64,000 nucleotides of DNA from Massilia sp. CF038 (GTDB lineage: Bacteria > Pseudomonadota > Gammaproteobacteria > Burkholderiales > Burkholderiaceae_D), in assembly GCF_900129765.1 (NCBI RefSeq), contig NZ_FQWU01000003.1, forward strand, positions 248,001-312,000, given 5' to 3'. The position numbers were made by a program, and so were the translations under genes. The notes beneath the pieces are model-generated. The model saw only the letters and a program-made list of their open reading frames with translations. It was not told the DNA's origin and ran no database searches. Shown one piece after another: positions 53,784 to 62,700 of this stretch (positions are counted from its first letter, which is position 1; the number at the start of each line of letters is the position of its first letter).

Positions 53784-55711
53784 TGCGCCAGCTCCTCATT
53801 GAGGGTGGCAAAACCTTTCGCACCGCGTTTCTTTAAATGTACCAGCAAAAGCGAGATCGCGGCAGGTGTCACGCCAGAAATTCTTGAGGCCTGGCCCAGC
53901 GTTTCAGGACGTTGCTTGTCCAGCTTTTGCCGCACTTCGATCGACAGCGCCGTGATGTCCAGATAGTTAAACTCGGTCGGCAGTTTGAGGTTTTCGTAGT
54001 GGTCGTGGCGTTCGACTTCCTTAGCCTGGCGGTCGATATAGCCCGAGTATTTCAGTTGAATCTCAACCTGCTCGCGCACGGCCGGATCGGTCACGCCGGG
54101 CCCGGCCAGGTCCTGGCCTTCCACACCGGACAGGCTCATCAGCTTGTCGTAAGCCACGCCGGGACGGCGCAGCAGGTCGGCCAGATTGTATTCGCGCTCG
54201 ATGGCCTGGCCAATCACACGCTCCGATTCGGCCGCCGCCAGGATGCGCGGGTTGACCCACGTGGTGCGCAAGCGTTCCAGTTCGCGCGCCACGGATTCAC
54301 GTTTGCGCTCGAAGGCTTCCCACTGGGCATCACCCACGCAGCCAAGCTTGCGGCCAATTTCCGTCAGGCGCATATCGGCATTGTCTTCACGCAGGCTGAG
54401 GCGGAACTCGGCACGACTAGTGAACATGCGGTAAGGCTCGGCCACGCCCTGGGTGGTCAGGTCGTCGACCAGGACGCCCAGGTAGGCGTCGGCACGGCCC
54501 GGCACCCAGGCGTCGCGGCCCTGGGTCATCAGGGCAGCGTTGATACCTGCAAGCATGCCTTGCGCCGCCGCTTCCTCGTAACCGGTGGTGCCGTTGATCT
54601 GGCCGGCAAAGAACAGGCCCTGCACTGCCTTGGTTTCAAGCGACATTTTCAGGCCGCGCGGATCGAAGTAATCATATTCGATGGCGTAGCCAGGGCGCAG
54701 GATGAAGGCGTTTTCCATGCCCTTCATCGAGCGCACCAGGTTGATCTGCACGTCGAACGGCAGGCTGGTCGAGATCCCGTTCGGGTAAAACTCGTTGGTC
54801 GTCAAGCCTTCCGGCTCCAGGAAAATCTGGTGCGATTCCTTGCTGGCGAAGCGGTGGATCTTGTCTTCGATTGATGGGCAATAGCGCGGACCCACGCCTT
54901 CGATGACGCCGGTGTACATCGGGCTGCGGTCGAGACCGGCGCGAATAATATCGTGTGTCTGCGCATTGGTGTGAGTAACCCAGCATGGTACCTGGCGTGG
55001 GTGCATGGTCGTGTTACCCATGACCGAGAACACGGGGACCGGGTCCAGGTCGCCTGGCTGTTCCAGCATCTGGGAAAAGTCGATGCTGCGGCCATCAATG
55101 CGGGGTGGCGTGCCGGTCTTCAGGCGCCCCTGCGGCAGCTTCAATTCCTTCAGTCGGGCCGAGAGCGAGATGGCAGGCGGGTCACCGGCGCGGCCGGCGG
55201 AGTAGTTTTGCAAGCCGACGTGGATCTTCCCGTCGAGGAAAGTACCGGCCGTCAGCACGACCGCGCGGGCGCGGAACTGCAAACCGATCTGGGTAACGGC
55301 ACCAACCACCCGGTCGCCCTCCACCATCAGATCGTCGACGGCCTGCTGGAACAGCCACAGGTTGGGCTGGTTTTCCAGGCGCGAGCGGATCGCTTGTTTG
55401 TACAGAATACGGTCGGCCTGGGCACGGGTTGCACGCACCGCCGGGCCTTTGGACGAGTTCAGGATGCGGAACTGGATCCCGGATTCGTCGGTGGCAATGG
55501 CCATCGCGCCACCCATCGCATCGACTTCCTTGACCAGATGACCCTTCCCAATCCCACCGATGGACGGGTTGCACGACATCTGGCCCAGGGTCTCGATGTT
55601 ATGGGTGAGCAACAAAGTCTTCTGGCCCATGCGGGCGGAAGCCAATGCAGCTTCGGTACCGGCGTGACCGCCGCCGACGACAATGACGTCGAATTCAGTA
55701 GGAAATAGCAT
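53780..55711 (-). CDS. mnmG: tRNA modification enzyme MnmG (GidA)
   Basis: 643 residues. FAD-binding N-terminus [45 protein letters not shown]-terminal helical domain with YSGYIDRQ. With MnmE it adds carboxymethylaminomethyl to U34 of some tRNAs. Often near the chromosome origin, and here beside parAB and parS. -10 TATAAT candidate at 55745-55750 (minus strand) is 34 bases upstream. Confidence 0.97.
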   Translation of the reverse strand: MLFPTEFDVIVVGGGHAGTEAALASARMGQKTLLLTHNIETLGQMSCNPSIGGIGKGHLVKEVDAMGGAMAIATDESGIQFRILNSSKGPAVRATRAQADRILYKQAIRSRLENQPNLWLFQQAVDDLMVEGDRVVGAVTQIGLQFRARAVVLTAGTFLDGKIHVGLQNYSAGRAGDPPAISLSARLKELKLPQGRLKTGTPPRIDGRSIDFSQMLEQPGDLDPVPVFSVMGNTTMHPRQVPCWVTHTNAQTHDIIRAGLDRSPMYTGVIEGVGPRYCPSIEDKIHRFASKESHQIFLEPEGLTTNEFYPNGISTSLPFDVQINLVRSMKGMENAFILRPGYAIEYDYFDPRGLKMSLETKAVQGLFFAGQINGTTGYEEAAAQGMLAGINAALMTQGRDAWVPGRADAYLGVLVDDLTTQGVAEPYRMFTSRAEFRLSLREDNADMRLTEIGRKLGCVGDAQWEAFERKRESVARELERLRTTWVNPRILAAAESERVIGQAIEREYNLADLLRRPGVAYDKLMSLSGVEGQDLAGPGVTDPAVREQVEIQLKYSGYIDRQAKEVERHDHYENLKLPTEFNYLDITALSIEVRQKLDKQRPETLGQASRISGVTPAAISLLLVHLKKRGAKGFATLNEELAQ

Positions 55712-55744
55712 GATGGAAGTGTGGTGCGAGGAGTATGAGGGCAG

Positions 55745-55750
55745 ATTATA
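55745..55750 (-). promoter_or_regulatory. Candidate -10 of the mnmG-rsmG-par operon
   Basis: Minus-strand TATAAT lies 34 bases before the mnmG ATG. The -35 place is a weak match (AAGTCT 17 bases upstream). Confidence 0.4.
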
Positions 55751-55808
55751 GAGTCTTTTTGGCCCTCAGACTTTTTTCCGGCTAGATATCCGCCTCTAGC
55801 ACCACGAT

Positions 55809-55824
55809 TGTTCCACGTGAAACA
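55809..55824. other. parS site 1
   Basis: TGTTCCACGTGAAACA is a hybrid of the two common 16-bp parS forms. It belongs to a 21-bp perfect inverted repeat (55808-55828 with 55843-55863). Confidence 0.9.
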
Positions 55825-55846
55825 TTCCCGATTTGGGGTTTTGGAA

Positions 55847-55862
55847 TGTTTCACGTGGAACA
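55847..55862. other. parS site 2
   Basis: TGTTTCACGTGGAACA is the complement of site 1, 22 bases downstream of it, in the 159-base gap between mnmG and the TSUP gene. Two close parS sites should load ParB near the origin. Confidence 0.9.
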
Positions 55863-55870
55863 AAAGGAGC

Positions 55871-56635
55871 CTACCAGCGAAGCCATGCGTCGTAACTGGT
55901 CTTGAAAATCAGCAGAGTAACAACGATCAGGAACAGCTTGCGAACAAAGCCGCTGCCATGTTTGATGGCGAGTTTTGTCCCAACGAGCGAGCCGGCCACC
56001 TGGCACGCCGCCATCAATAAACCCAGTTGCCAGAGAAGATGACCACTGACGCCAAACCACATCAGCGCGGACAGATTGCAGGCCACGTTCACCACCTTGG
56101 CTGCCGCTGACGCGCTCAGGAAGTCGAACCCGAAAAAACGCACAAAGAGGAACAGGAGAAAGCTCCCGGTGCCGGGGCCAAAGAAGCCATCGTAAAACCC
56201 GATGCAGGCACCCATGCCTATGGCCAGGTAGCGCTCGGCATTACCGGTGTGCACAGGCGCGTGGGCCGCACCAAAGTCCTTCTTCTTGAAGGTATAGATT
56301 GCGACCGCCACCAGCACCACCGGCAAGAGCGTTCGCATGAAGTCCGCTGGCACCTTGGTCACCGTGTATGCGCCAACGAAGGAAAGGATGAAGGCGGCTA
56401 CCGCCGCTGGCGCCGCAGCGCTCCAGGCCACCCTCACCCGTCGCGCGTAATTCACGGCTGCTGCGCTGGTGCCGAAGATACCGGCCAGCTTGCTGGTGCC
56501 AATCAAGGTAGCGGGTGCCTCGCGAGGAAACAACGAGAACAGAACGGGTAGCTGAATCAGACCACCGCCGCCAACCACCGCATCGACCAATCCAGCAGTA
56601 AAGGCTGCCACACCAAGCAAGGCAAAATCGAACAT
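55871..56635 (-). CDS. TSUP family transporter (TauE/SafE-like)
   Basis: 254 residues, about eight membrane helices. Marks of the family are the GGGG in AFTAGLVDAVVGGGGLIQLPVLF, ATLIGTSKLAGIFGTSAAAVNY and GFYDGFFGPGTGSFLLF. Such proteins export sulfite, sulfonates or other organic anions. ATG 56635 is chosen for its fit to the family N-terminus; the frame extends 23 codons upstream. Divergent from the alcohol dehydrogenase gene. Confidence 0.88.
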   Translation of the reverse strand: MFDFALLGVAAFTAGLVDAVVGGGGLIQLPVLFSLFPREAPATLIGTSKLAGIFGTSAAAVNYARRVRVAWSAAAPAAVAAFILSFVGAYTVTKVPADFMRTLLPVVLVAVAIYTFKKKDFGAAHAPVHTGNAERYLAIGMGACIGFYDGFFGPGTGSFLLFLFVRFFGFDFLSASAAAKVVNVACNLSALMWFGVSGHLLWQLGLLMAACQVAGSLVGTKLAIKHGSGFVRKLFLIVVTLLIFKTSYDAWLRW

Positions 56636-56747
56636 GGAGACACCAGAAACAGGGGAAGCATCCATTGTACGGAAGAAACTCCCTGCGCGTTCACGATGGC
56701 TCATCCTTGGTGTAAGCTTGTCGGATCAACCCGGAAAGCCAGATACC

Positions 56748-57905
56748 ATGAACAATTTCAGCTTCAGTACGGTCCCCAACATCATCTCGGAAACCGGCGC
56801 GGCCAAGAATCTTGGCACGCACATCCGCAGCCGCTTCCCGCAGGCCAAACGGGTGATGGTCGTCACTGACCCGGGCTTTCTGCGCACTGGTCGGGTAGAC
56901 CTTGCCGAATTGAGTCTGAAACAGTCGCAGCTCAAGGTGCTGGTGTATTCAGACGTGGTGGCCGATCCACCGGAAGCAGTTGTCCTCGGCGCAGTCGAGT
57001 TTGCACGCATGAATGAGGTCGACATGATTATCGGCCTCGGTGGCGGCAGTTCGATGGACGTGGCAAAACTCATCGCAGTGCTTGCACCAGGAACGCAGGC
57101 GATTTCTCAGATCTATGGGATCGGCAATGTCACGGGTACACGCTTGCCGCTGGTACAGATCCCCACCACGGCCGGCACCGGATCCGAAGTCACCAATATC
57201 GCGATCGTCACCACTGGCGAGACCACGAAGATGGGTGTGGTGGCGCCGCAGTTGTACGCCGACCTTGCCATTCTGGACGCGGAGCTGACGCTGGGTTTGC
57301 CACCCTTGGTCACGGCAGCAACGGGCATCGACGCCATGGTGCACGCAATTGAGGCCTACACCAGCAAGCACAAAAAGAATCCACTGTCCGATTCCTTGGC
57401 ACGGCAGGCGCTCGGCATGCTGTCCGCCAACCTGACGAAAGCCTGTGAAAACGGGCGCGATCTGGCTGCGCGACAGGCCATGCTGTTGGGCGCCTGTCTG
57501 GCGGGGCAGGCGTTTTCAAACGCACCGGTCGCAGCAGTGCATGCGCTGGCTTATCCGATCGGCGGCATCTTCCACGTACCACATGGTCTCTCGAATGCGC
57601 TCGTGCTGCCGCACGTTCTTCGCTTCAATATGGAGTCAGCGGCACCGATGTATGCCGAACTGGCCGGAATCGTCGCACCCCATGTGGCCGGCACCGACGA
57701 GGCACGCGCGGAGGCGCTCGTTGTTGCGATGCAGCATATCGCAACCATGACAGGCATCGAAACGACCTTGCAACAAGTAGGAATCGGCGAAACTGATCTG
57801 GACCGGCTGGCCGACGACGCGATGCTGCAGACCAGACTCTTGGGAAACAATCCGCGCGAGTTAACCCGCGCGGACGCGTATGGAATTTACAGAAGCGCCT
57901 TGTAA
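56748..57905 (+). CDS. Iron-containing alcohol dehydrogenase
   Basis: 385 residues. NAD-binding GLGGGSSMDVAKLIAVL and IPTTAGTGSEVTNIA; metal ligands are ILDAELTLGLPP (Asp), GIDAMVHAIEAY (His) and HALAYPIGGIFHVPHGLSNALVLP (two His). Group III alcohol dehydrogenase. ATG 56748 is preferred over an upstream in-frame ATG at 56634. It is convergent with the second livM and shares a terminator with it. Confidence 0.92.
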   Translation: MNNFSFSTVPNIISETGAAKNLGTHIRSRFPQAKRVMVVTDPGFLRTGRVDLAELSLKQSQLKVLVYSDVVADPPEAVVLGAVEFARMNEVDMIIGLGGGSSMDVAKLIAVLAPGTQAISQIYGIGNVTGTRLPLVQIPTTAGTGSEVTNIAIVTTGETTKMGVVAPQLYADLAILDAELTLGLPPLVTAATGIDAMVHAIEAYTSKHKKNPLSDSLARQALGMLSANLTKACENGRDLAARQAMLLGACLAGQAFSNAPVAAVHALAYPIGGIFHVPHGLSNALVLPHVLRFNMESAAPMYAELAGIVAPHVAGTDEARAEALVVAMQHIATMTGIETTLQQVGIGETDLDRLADDAMLQTRLLGNNPRELTRADAYGIYRSAL

Positions 57906-57923
57906 ACCTCAGGCGCTCTTTTT
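57894..57923 (+). terminator. Terminator within the overlapping 3' ends of two convergent genes
   Basis: AGCGCCT (57894-57900) with AGGCGCT (57911-57917), a 10-base loop and CTTTTT. The left arm is inside the last codons of the alcohol dehydrogenase gene and the right arm is in the end of livM. Confidence 0.75.
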
Positions 57924-58895
57924 ACTGCGACCGGCAGCGGCGAGGGCCGCGCCGATCTCACCCACGATGCCCTTGCGGAACAGCAGCACACAGGCAATAA
58001 AGATCAGGCCCGTGACCATGCCGACCGACTCGCCAATGCTGGCAAACCACTCTACCCCGGTCTGTTGCGCGAGGAAGTTGCCCACATCGCCCAGCTTGTT
58101 CTCGAGCGCGATGATGATGAAGGCGCCGATCACCGGCCCAACCAGCGTGCCCATTCCGCCGACCAAGGTCATCAGAATGACCAAGCCGGACATTGCCCAG
58201 TACACGTCAGTCAGCGTCTCGAATCCAAGCACAACAGTCTTGGTGGCGCCGGCCAAGCCAGCCAATGCGGCCGACAAAACAAATGCCAGCAACTTGTACT
58301 TGTCCACGTCAAAACCAAGCGAAATGGCGCGCGGCTCGTTTTCCTTGATGGCCTTGAGGACCTGACCGAACGGGGAATGGACGGTGCGGACGATCAAGGC
58401 GAAGCCAGCCAGAACAATTGCCAGCACGACGTAATACATCACCAGGTCATTGCCCAGATCCACAGTAGCCAACAATTTGCCGCGCGGTACACCTTGCAAG
58501 CCATCTTCGCCGCCCGTGAACGGCGCACGCAGCGCGCCGAAGTACACCATCTGCGCCAAGGCCAGGGTGATCATGGAGAAATAGATGCCCTGCCGGCGGA
58601 TTGCCACCGCACCCATCACGAGACCGATCAAGGCACTCGCCCCAACGCCGGCCAGCACCGCCAGCTCAAAAGGCCAGCCTTTGTCGCGCAGCATGTACCC
58701 GGCCACGTAGCCAGCCGAACCGAAAAACGCAGCGTGTCCGAACGATAGCAATCCAGTGAAACCGATCAGCAAATTGAAGGCGCAGGCAAACAAGCCGAAG
58801 CAAAGCAACTTCATCAGGAAAACCGGGTAGCCAACAAACGGGGCCGCCAGCATCAGTGCGAGCGCGATCAGATAGCCATAGTTCTTGTTTAGCAT
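57909..58895 (-). CDS. livM: Liv-type ABC transporter permease (second LivM)
   Basis: 328 residues, inner membrane. LLCFGLFACAFNLLIGFTGLLSFGHAAFFGSAGYVAGYM is the LivM mark, and VILMTLVGGMGTLVGPVIGAFIIIALE follows. It forms the channel with the second LivH. ATG 58895 (MLNKNYGYL) is used; a TTG six bases upstream is less likely. Last gene of the second transporter operon. The C-terminal part is rich in Ala and Lys. Confidence 0.9.
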   Translation of the reverse strand: MLNKNYGYLIALALMLAAPFVGYPVFLMKLLCFGLFACAFNLLIGFTGLLSFGHAAFFGSAGYVAGYMLRDKGWPFELAVLAGVGASALIGLVMGAVAIRRQGIYFSMITLALAQMVYFGALRAPFTGGEDGLQGVPRGKLLATVDLGNDLVMYYVVLAIVLAGFALIVRTVHSPFGQVLKAIKENEPRAISLGFDVDKYKLLAFVLSAALAGLAGATKTVVLGFETLTDVYWAMSGLVILMTLVGGMGTLVGPVIGAFIIIALENKLGDVGNFLAQQTGVEWFASIGESVGMVTGLIFIACVLLFRKGIVGEIGAALAAAGRSKKSA

Positions 58896-58908
58896 GTGCA
58901 AGGCCTTC

Positions 58909-59793
58909 CTACTTTTCTTTGCCGAACAAGCCGGCTGGGCGGAGCAACAGAACGATGACCATCACGACAAACACGACCACCTCCGAGCCGGGCGGGTAGA
59001 ACACCCGGGTCAAGCCCTCGATCACGCCCAGTGCAAGACCAGTGATGATCGAACCCATGATCGAACCCATCCCCCCGATCACTACAACGGCGAACACGAC
59101 GATAATCAGGTGCGAACCCATCAGTGGAGTCACATTGATGATCGGAGCCGCCAGCACCCCTGCAAAGCCCGCCAAAGCGACGCCAAAGCCATAGGTGAGC
59201 GTGACCATCAACGGCACGTTGATGCCAAAGGCTTCCACCAGTTTCGGATTCTCTGTCCCAGCACGCAGATAGGCGCCAAGTTTTGTCTTTTCGATCACAA
59301 ACCATGTTCCGAGGCAAACCACCAGGGACGCCACGACGACCCATGCCCGATAATTAGGCAGCACCATAAAGCCCAGGTCGGTGGCTCCCTGCAGGGCGTC
59401 CGGCACAGGATAGGCCTGGCCAGAAACACCGTAGAAAGAACGGAACACACCTTCCAGCACCAGGGTCACGCCAAACGTGAACAGCAAGCCGTACAGGTGA
59501 TCAAGCTTGTAGAGCCAGCGCAGCATCGTGCGCTCGATCAAAATCCCGAAGGCACCGACAAGCAAGGGCGCTACCGCGAGCATGACCCAATAATTGACGT
59601 CAAAGTAACTGAGTCCCATCCAGGCAAGAAAGGCGCCCATCATGTAGAGCGCGCCGTGCGAGAAATTGATCACATTGAGCAGACCAAAGATCACGGCCAG
59701 CCCGAGCGACAGCATCGCGTAGAAGGAACCGTTGACAAGGCCCAGCAGCAGCTGACTCATCATCGCCTGATGAGGAACGCCGAATATTTCCAT
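58909..59793 (-). CDS. livH: Liv-type ABC transporter permease (second LivH)
   Basis: 294 residues. MMSQLLLGLVNGSFYAMLSLGLAVIFGLLNVINFSHGALYMMGAF is the family start, and VVVIGGMGSIMGSIITGLALGVIEGL is the conserved later segment. C-terminus LLLRPAGLFGKEK. Two starts are possible: 59793 (MEIFG) and 59820; neither has a strong ribosome site, and 59793 is closer to the usual length. Confidence 0.9.
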   Translation of the reverse strand: MEIFGVPHQAMMSQLLLGLVNGSFYAMLSLGLAVIFGLLNVINFSHGALYMMGAFLAWMGLSYFDVNYWVMLAVAPLLVGAFGILIERTMLRWLYKLDHLYGLLFTFGVTLVLEGVFRSFYGVSGQAYPVPDALQGATDLGFMVLPNYRAWVVVASLVVCLGTWFVIEKTKLGAYLRAGTENPKLVEAFGINVPLMVTLTYGFGVALAGFAGVLAAPIINVTPLMGSHLIIVVFAVVVIGGMGSIMGSIITGLALGVIEGLTRVFYPPGSEVVVFVVMVIVLLLRPAGLFGKEK

Positions 59794-59861
59794 GGCTTCA
59801 CAGTACAAAAGAAGGAACATCCAGGACGGCGCGCAGCACCGCCCTGCCTGGCGCGACTAAC

Positions 59862-61070
59862 TTATTTCCAGAGCGAGCACTTGGTCTCGGCCTTGGTGGT
59901 ATAGGCCTGCGCACCTGGAATGGTTTGCACGACCTTGTAGTAATCCCATGGGTATTTGGAATCGCCAGGCTTTTTCACTTCCATCAGGTACATATCGTGC
60001 ACCATGCGGCCATCCGGGCGGATCTCGCCGTTCTTGGCGAACATGTCGTTGATCTTGGTCTTCTTGAGGTGCGCCATGACCTTGTCGGCATCGTCGGTCT
60101 TGAGGGTTTTGACGGCAGCCAGATAGTTCATGGTGGCCGAGTAGTCCGCCGCCTGCAGCATCGACGGCTCCTTCTTCATCTTGCTGAAGTAGCGTTTGGA
60201 CCAGGCGCGGCTTTCCGGGCTTTGGTCCCAGTACCACCCGTCCGTCAGATACATGCCCTGCGTGGTTTTGAGGCCGAGCGTGTGGATATCGTTAATGAAC
60301 ACCAGCAAGCCTGCCAGCTTCATGGATTTGGTCACGCCAAATTCGTTGGCGGCCTTGACCGAGTTGATCATGTCGCCGCCGGCATTGGCCATGCCCAGAA
60401 TCTGGGCCTTGGACGATTGTGCCTGCAACAGGAATGAGGAAAAGTCCGACGCCGACAAGGGATGCTTGACGCTGCCAACCACGGAGCCGCCATTGGCCTT
60501 GATGACATCGGTCGTGTCCTTTTCCAGCGACTGGCCGAAGGCGTAGTCTGCCGTCATGAAGAACCAGCTCTTGCCGCCCTGCTTGACGATGGCGCCGCCC
60601 GTGCCGCGCGCCAGTGCCACCGTATCGTAGGCGTAGTGTACGGTGTAGGGCGTGCACTCTTCATTCGTCAAACGGGCCGAGCCGGCGCCAATGGAGATGA
60701 ACACCTTTTTCTTGTCGGCGGCGACCTTGGCCATTGCCAGGTTGGCGCCCGAATTGGTGCCGCCGATCAGCATGTCGACGCCCTGCTGGTCAAACCACTC
60801 GCGCGCCTTGCTGGCGGCGATGTCGGCTTTGTTCTGGTGGTCGGCAACAATGAATTCGATTTTCTTGCCTTCAATGGTGCCACCCATGTCGGCAATCGCC
60901 ATTTTGACTGCCTCGGCACCGCCGGGCCCGTCGATATCGGAATAAACGCCGGACATGTCGGTCATCAGGCCGATCTTGATGGTGTCGCCCGATACCTGCG
61001 CGGCGGCTGGAAGGGAAAAACCGAAAGCGCATACGGCGGTTACCGCGACGGCAAGTGCTTGACGTTTCAT
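59862..61070 (-). CDS. ABC transporter substrate-binding protein (second Liv-type system)
   Basis: 402 residues with a signal peptide (about 1-24, cut after AAA). TIKIGLMTDMSGVYSDIDGPGGAEAVKMA and ADHQNKADIAASKAREWFDQQGVDMLIGG are typical of type-1 Liv-type binding proteins, and GGTNSGANLAMAKVAADKKKVFIS follows. The ligand is unknown. ATG 61070 is chosen because it begins the signal peptide; 15 upstream codons are not conserved. Probably periplasmic. Confidence 0.9.
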   Translation of the reverse strand: MKRQALAVAVTAVCAFGFSLPAAAQVSGDTIKIGLMTDMSGVYSDIDGPGGAEAVKMAIADMGGTIEGKKIEFIVADHQNKADIAASKAREWFDQQGVDMLIGGTNSGANLAMAKVAADKKKVFISIGAGSARLTNEECTPYTVHYAYDTVALARGTGGAIVKQGGKSWFFMTADYAFGQSLEKDTTDVIKANGGSVVGSVKHPLSASDFSSFLLQAQSSKAQILGMANAGGDMINSVKAANEFGVTKSMKLAGLLVFINDIHTLGLKTTQGMYLTDGWYWDQSPESRAWSKRYFSKMKKEPSMLQAADYSATMNYLAAVKTLKTDDADKVMAHLKKTKINDMFAKNGEIRPDGRMVHDMYLMEVKKPGDSKYPWDYYKVVQTIPGAQAYTTKAETKCSLWK

Positions 61071-61107
61071 TGTTGTCTCCGTGTGAGGGATAGTTCTTGT
61101 GGTTTGC

Positions 61108-61818
61108 TTACACACCCAGCAGCTCGGTCAGTACCGGCATCTTGGCGCTCAATTCGGACGCAGCAAAAGTCTCGACAATCTGACCGTGCTCCATCACATA
61201 AAACCGGTCCGCCAGCGGTGCTGCGAATCGGAAATTCTGTTCCACCATAACAATCGTGTAGCCCTTGGACTTGAGCGTGGTGATCATGCGCGCCAAGCCC
61301 TGCACAATGACCGGCGCCAGGCCTTCGGATATTTCATCCAGCAAAAGCAGGCGCGCGCCGGTACGCAGAATGCGCGCCACTGCCAGCATTTGCTGTTCGC
61401 CACCAGACAGCCGTGTTCCCTGGCTGTGCCTGCGCTCTAGCAGGTTCGGAAACATCTCGTAGATTTCCGCCACCGACATACCCTTGTCCGGACCAGCCAG
61501 CTGCGGCGGCAGCATGAGGTTTTCTTCGGTGGATAAGGAAGAAAAAATGCCCCGCTCCTCCGGGCAATAGCCAACGCCAAGATGCGCCACGCGGTGCGTG
61601 GGCAAGCCAATTGCCTCGACCCCGTTGATTTTGATCGACCCTTTGCGTGCCCCGGTTAGACCCATCAGCGCGCGTAAAGTTGTGGTGCGCCCGGCGCCGT
61701 TCCGGCCCAGCAAGGTCACCACTTCGCCCTGGTTCACGGTCAGATTGACGTCGTGCAGAATATGGGACTCGCCGTACCAGGCGTGCAGGCCGGTAATTTC
61801 CAGCGCGGCCGCCATCAA
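61108..61818 (-). CDS. livF: Liv-type ABC transporter ATP-binding protein (second LivF, Walker A Lys to Arg)
   Basis: 236 residues. The Walker A reads GRNGAGRTTT, where the conserved Lys is Arg (codon CGC, read at 61690 on the minus strand). All else is normal: SGGEQQMLAVARIL, LLLLDEISEGLAP and VEQNFRFA. Arg at this position is usually damaging to ATPases, but a similar sequence is common in Burkholderiales LivF homologues as far as I recall. Its start overlaps the livG stop (ATGA). Length is normal. Confidence 0.88.
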   Translation of the reverse strand: MMAAALEITGLHAWYGESHILHDVNLTVNQGEVVTLLGRNGAGRTTTLRALMGLTGARKGSIKINGVEAIGLPTHRVAHLGVGYCPEERGIFSSLSTEENLMLPPQLAGPDKGMSVAEIYEMFPNLLERRHSQGTRLSGGEQQMLAVARILRTGARLLLLDEISEGLAPVIVQGLARMITTLKSKGYTIVMVEQNFRFAAPLADRFYVMEHGQIVETFAASELSAKMPVLTELLGV

Positions 61819-62585
61819 TGGGCCCCTTCCAGCGCCACTTCGGCAGTGCCCATATACGCTTCCATGACTTGCGGATTGGCGGACACTTGCGCATAGGTAC
61901 CTTCGGCCAGCATGGCGCCGCGCTGCAGCACGGAGATTTTGTCGCAGATGCCGGAGACCACGTTCATATTGTGTTCCACCATCAAAATGGTGCGGCCGGC
62001 GGAGACCTTCTTGATCAGCGCGGTCACGCGATGCACGTCTTCGTGGCCCATGCCCTGGGTTGGTTCATCCAGCAGCATCAACTCCGGTTCCATTGCCAGC
62101 GTGGTGGCAATTTCCAGCGCACGCTTGCGGCCATATGGTAAATCGACAGTGAGCGTATCGGCAAAGGCAGCCAGGTCCACTTCGGCCAGCAATTGCATGG
62201 CGCGCTCGTTGAGACGATCAAGACGGCGCTCGCTCTGCCAGAAATGAAAGGACGTGCCCAGTTCGCGCTGCAAGCCGATGCGCACATTCTGCAGCACAGT
62301 CAGATGCGGAAAGACCGCAGAGATCTGGAACGAGCGGATGATGCCCATGCGGGCAATCTGCGCCGGCTTCGCACCGGTGATGTCGGTGCCATTGAACAGG
62401 ATCTGTCCTGCGCTGGGAGTGAGAAACTTGGTCAGCAGATTGAAGCAGGTGGTTTTTCCTGCCCCGTTCGGACCGATCAGGGCGTGGATATGGCCACGTT
62501 CAACCTTGAGGTTGACGTCACTGACTGCGGTAAACCCCTTGAACTCTTTGCTCAAGTTCCGTGTTTCCAGAATGACGTCTGTCAT
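61815..62585 (-). CDS. livG: Liv-type ABC transporter ATP-binding protein (second LivG)
   Basis: 256 residues. Walker A is GPNGAGKTTCFNLLTKFL; LMLLDEPTQGMGHEDV is the Walker B region and the C-terminal VSANPQVMEAYMG is LivG-like. First gene after the promoter at 62639-62667. ATG 62585 has the RBS CGGAGA. Divergent evolution from the first livG is clear in sequence, so this is a separate importer. Confidence 0.92.
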   Translation of the reverse strand: MTDVILETRNLSKEFKGFTAVSDVNLKVERGHIHALIGPNGAGKTTCFNLLTKFLTPSAGQILFNGTDITGAKPAQIARMGIIRSFQISAVFPHLTVLQNVRIGLQRELGTSFHFWQSERRLDRLNERAMQLLAEVDLAAFADTLTVDLPYGRKRALEIATTLAMEPELMLLDEPTQGMGHEDVHRVTALIKKVSAGRTILMVEHNMNVVSGICDKISVLQRGAMLAEGTYAQVSANPQVMEAYMGTAEVALEGAH

Positions 62586-62638
62586 CGTGTCTCCGTTTTC
62601 TGGCCTTTTGTTAAGCTCTGAAAAACATTTTTAGACAG

Positions 62639-62667
62639 ATAATACACATGAAGGTTTTTGCTCACAA
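62639..62667 (-). promoter_or_regulatory. Sigma-70 promoter of the second Liv operon
   Basis: On the minus strand TTGTGA (62667-62662) and TATTAT (62644-62639) are 17 bases apart, 53 bases before the livG ATG. It lies in the gap after the GMC oxidoreductase gene, so the transporter can be expressed on its own. Confidence 0.65.
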
Positions 62668-62700
62668 TACAGTAGAACTACCTTTACGTATTGGGAAAGT

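Noticed and set aside
61108..61818. Second livF as a pseudogene because of the Walker A change
   Set aside because: The frame, length and all other motifs are intact and translation is coupled to livG.
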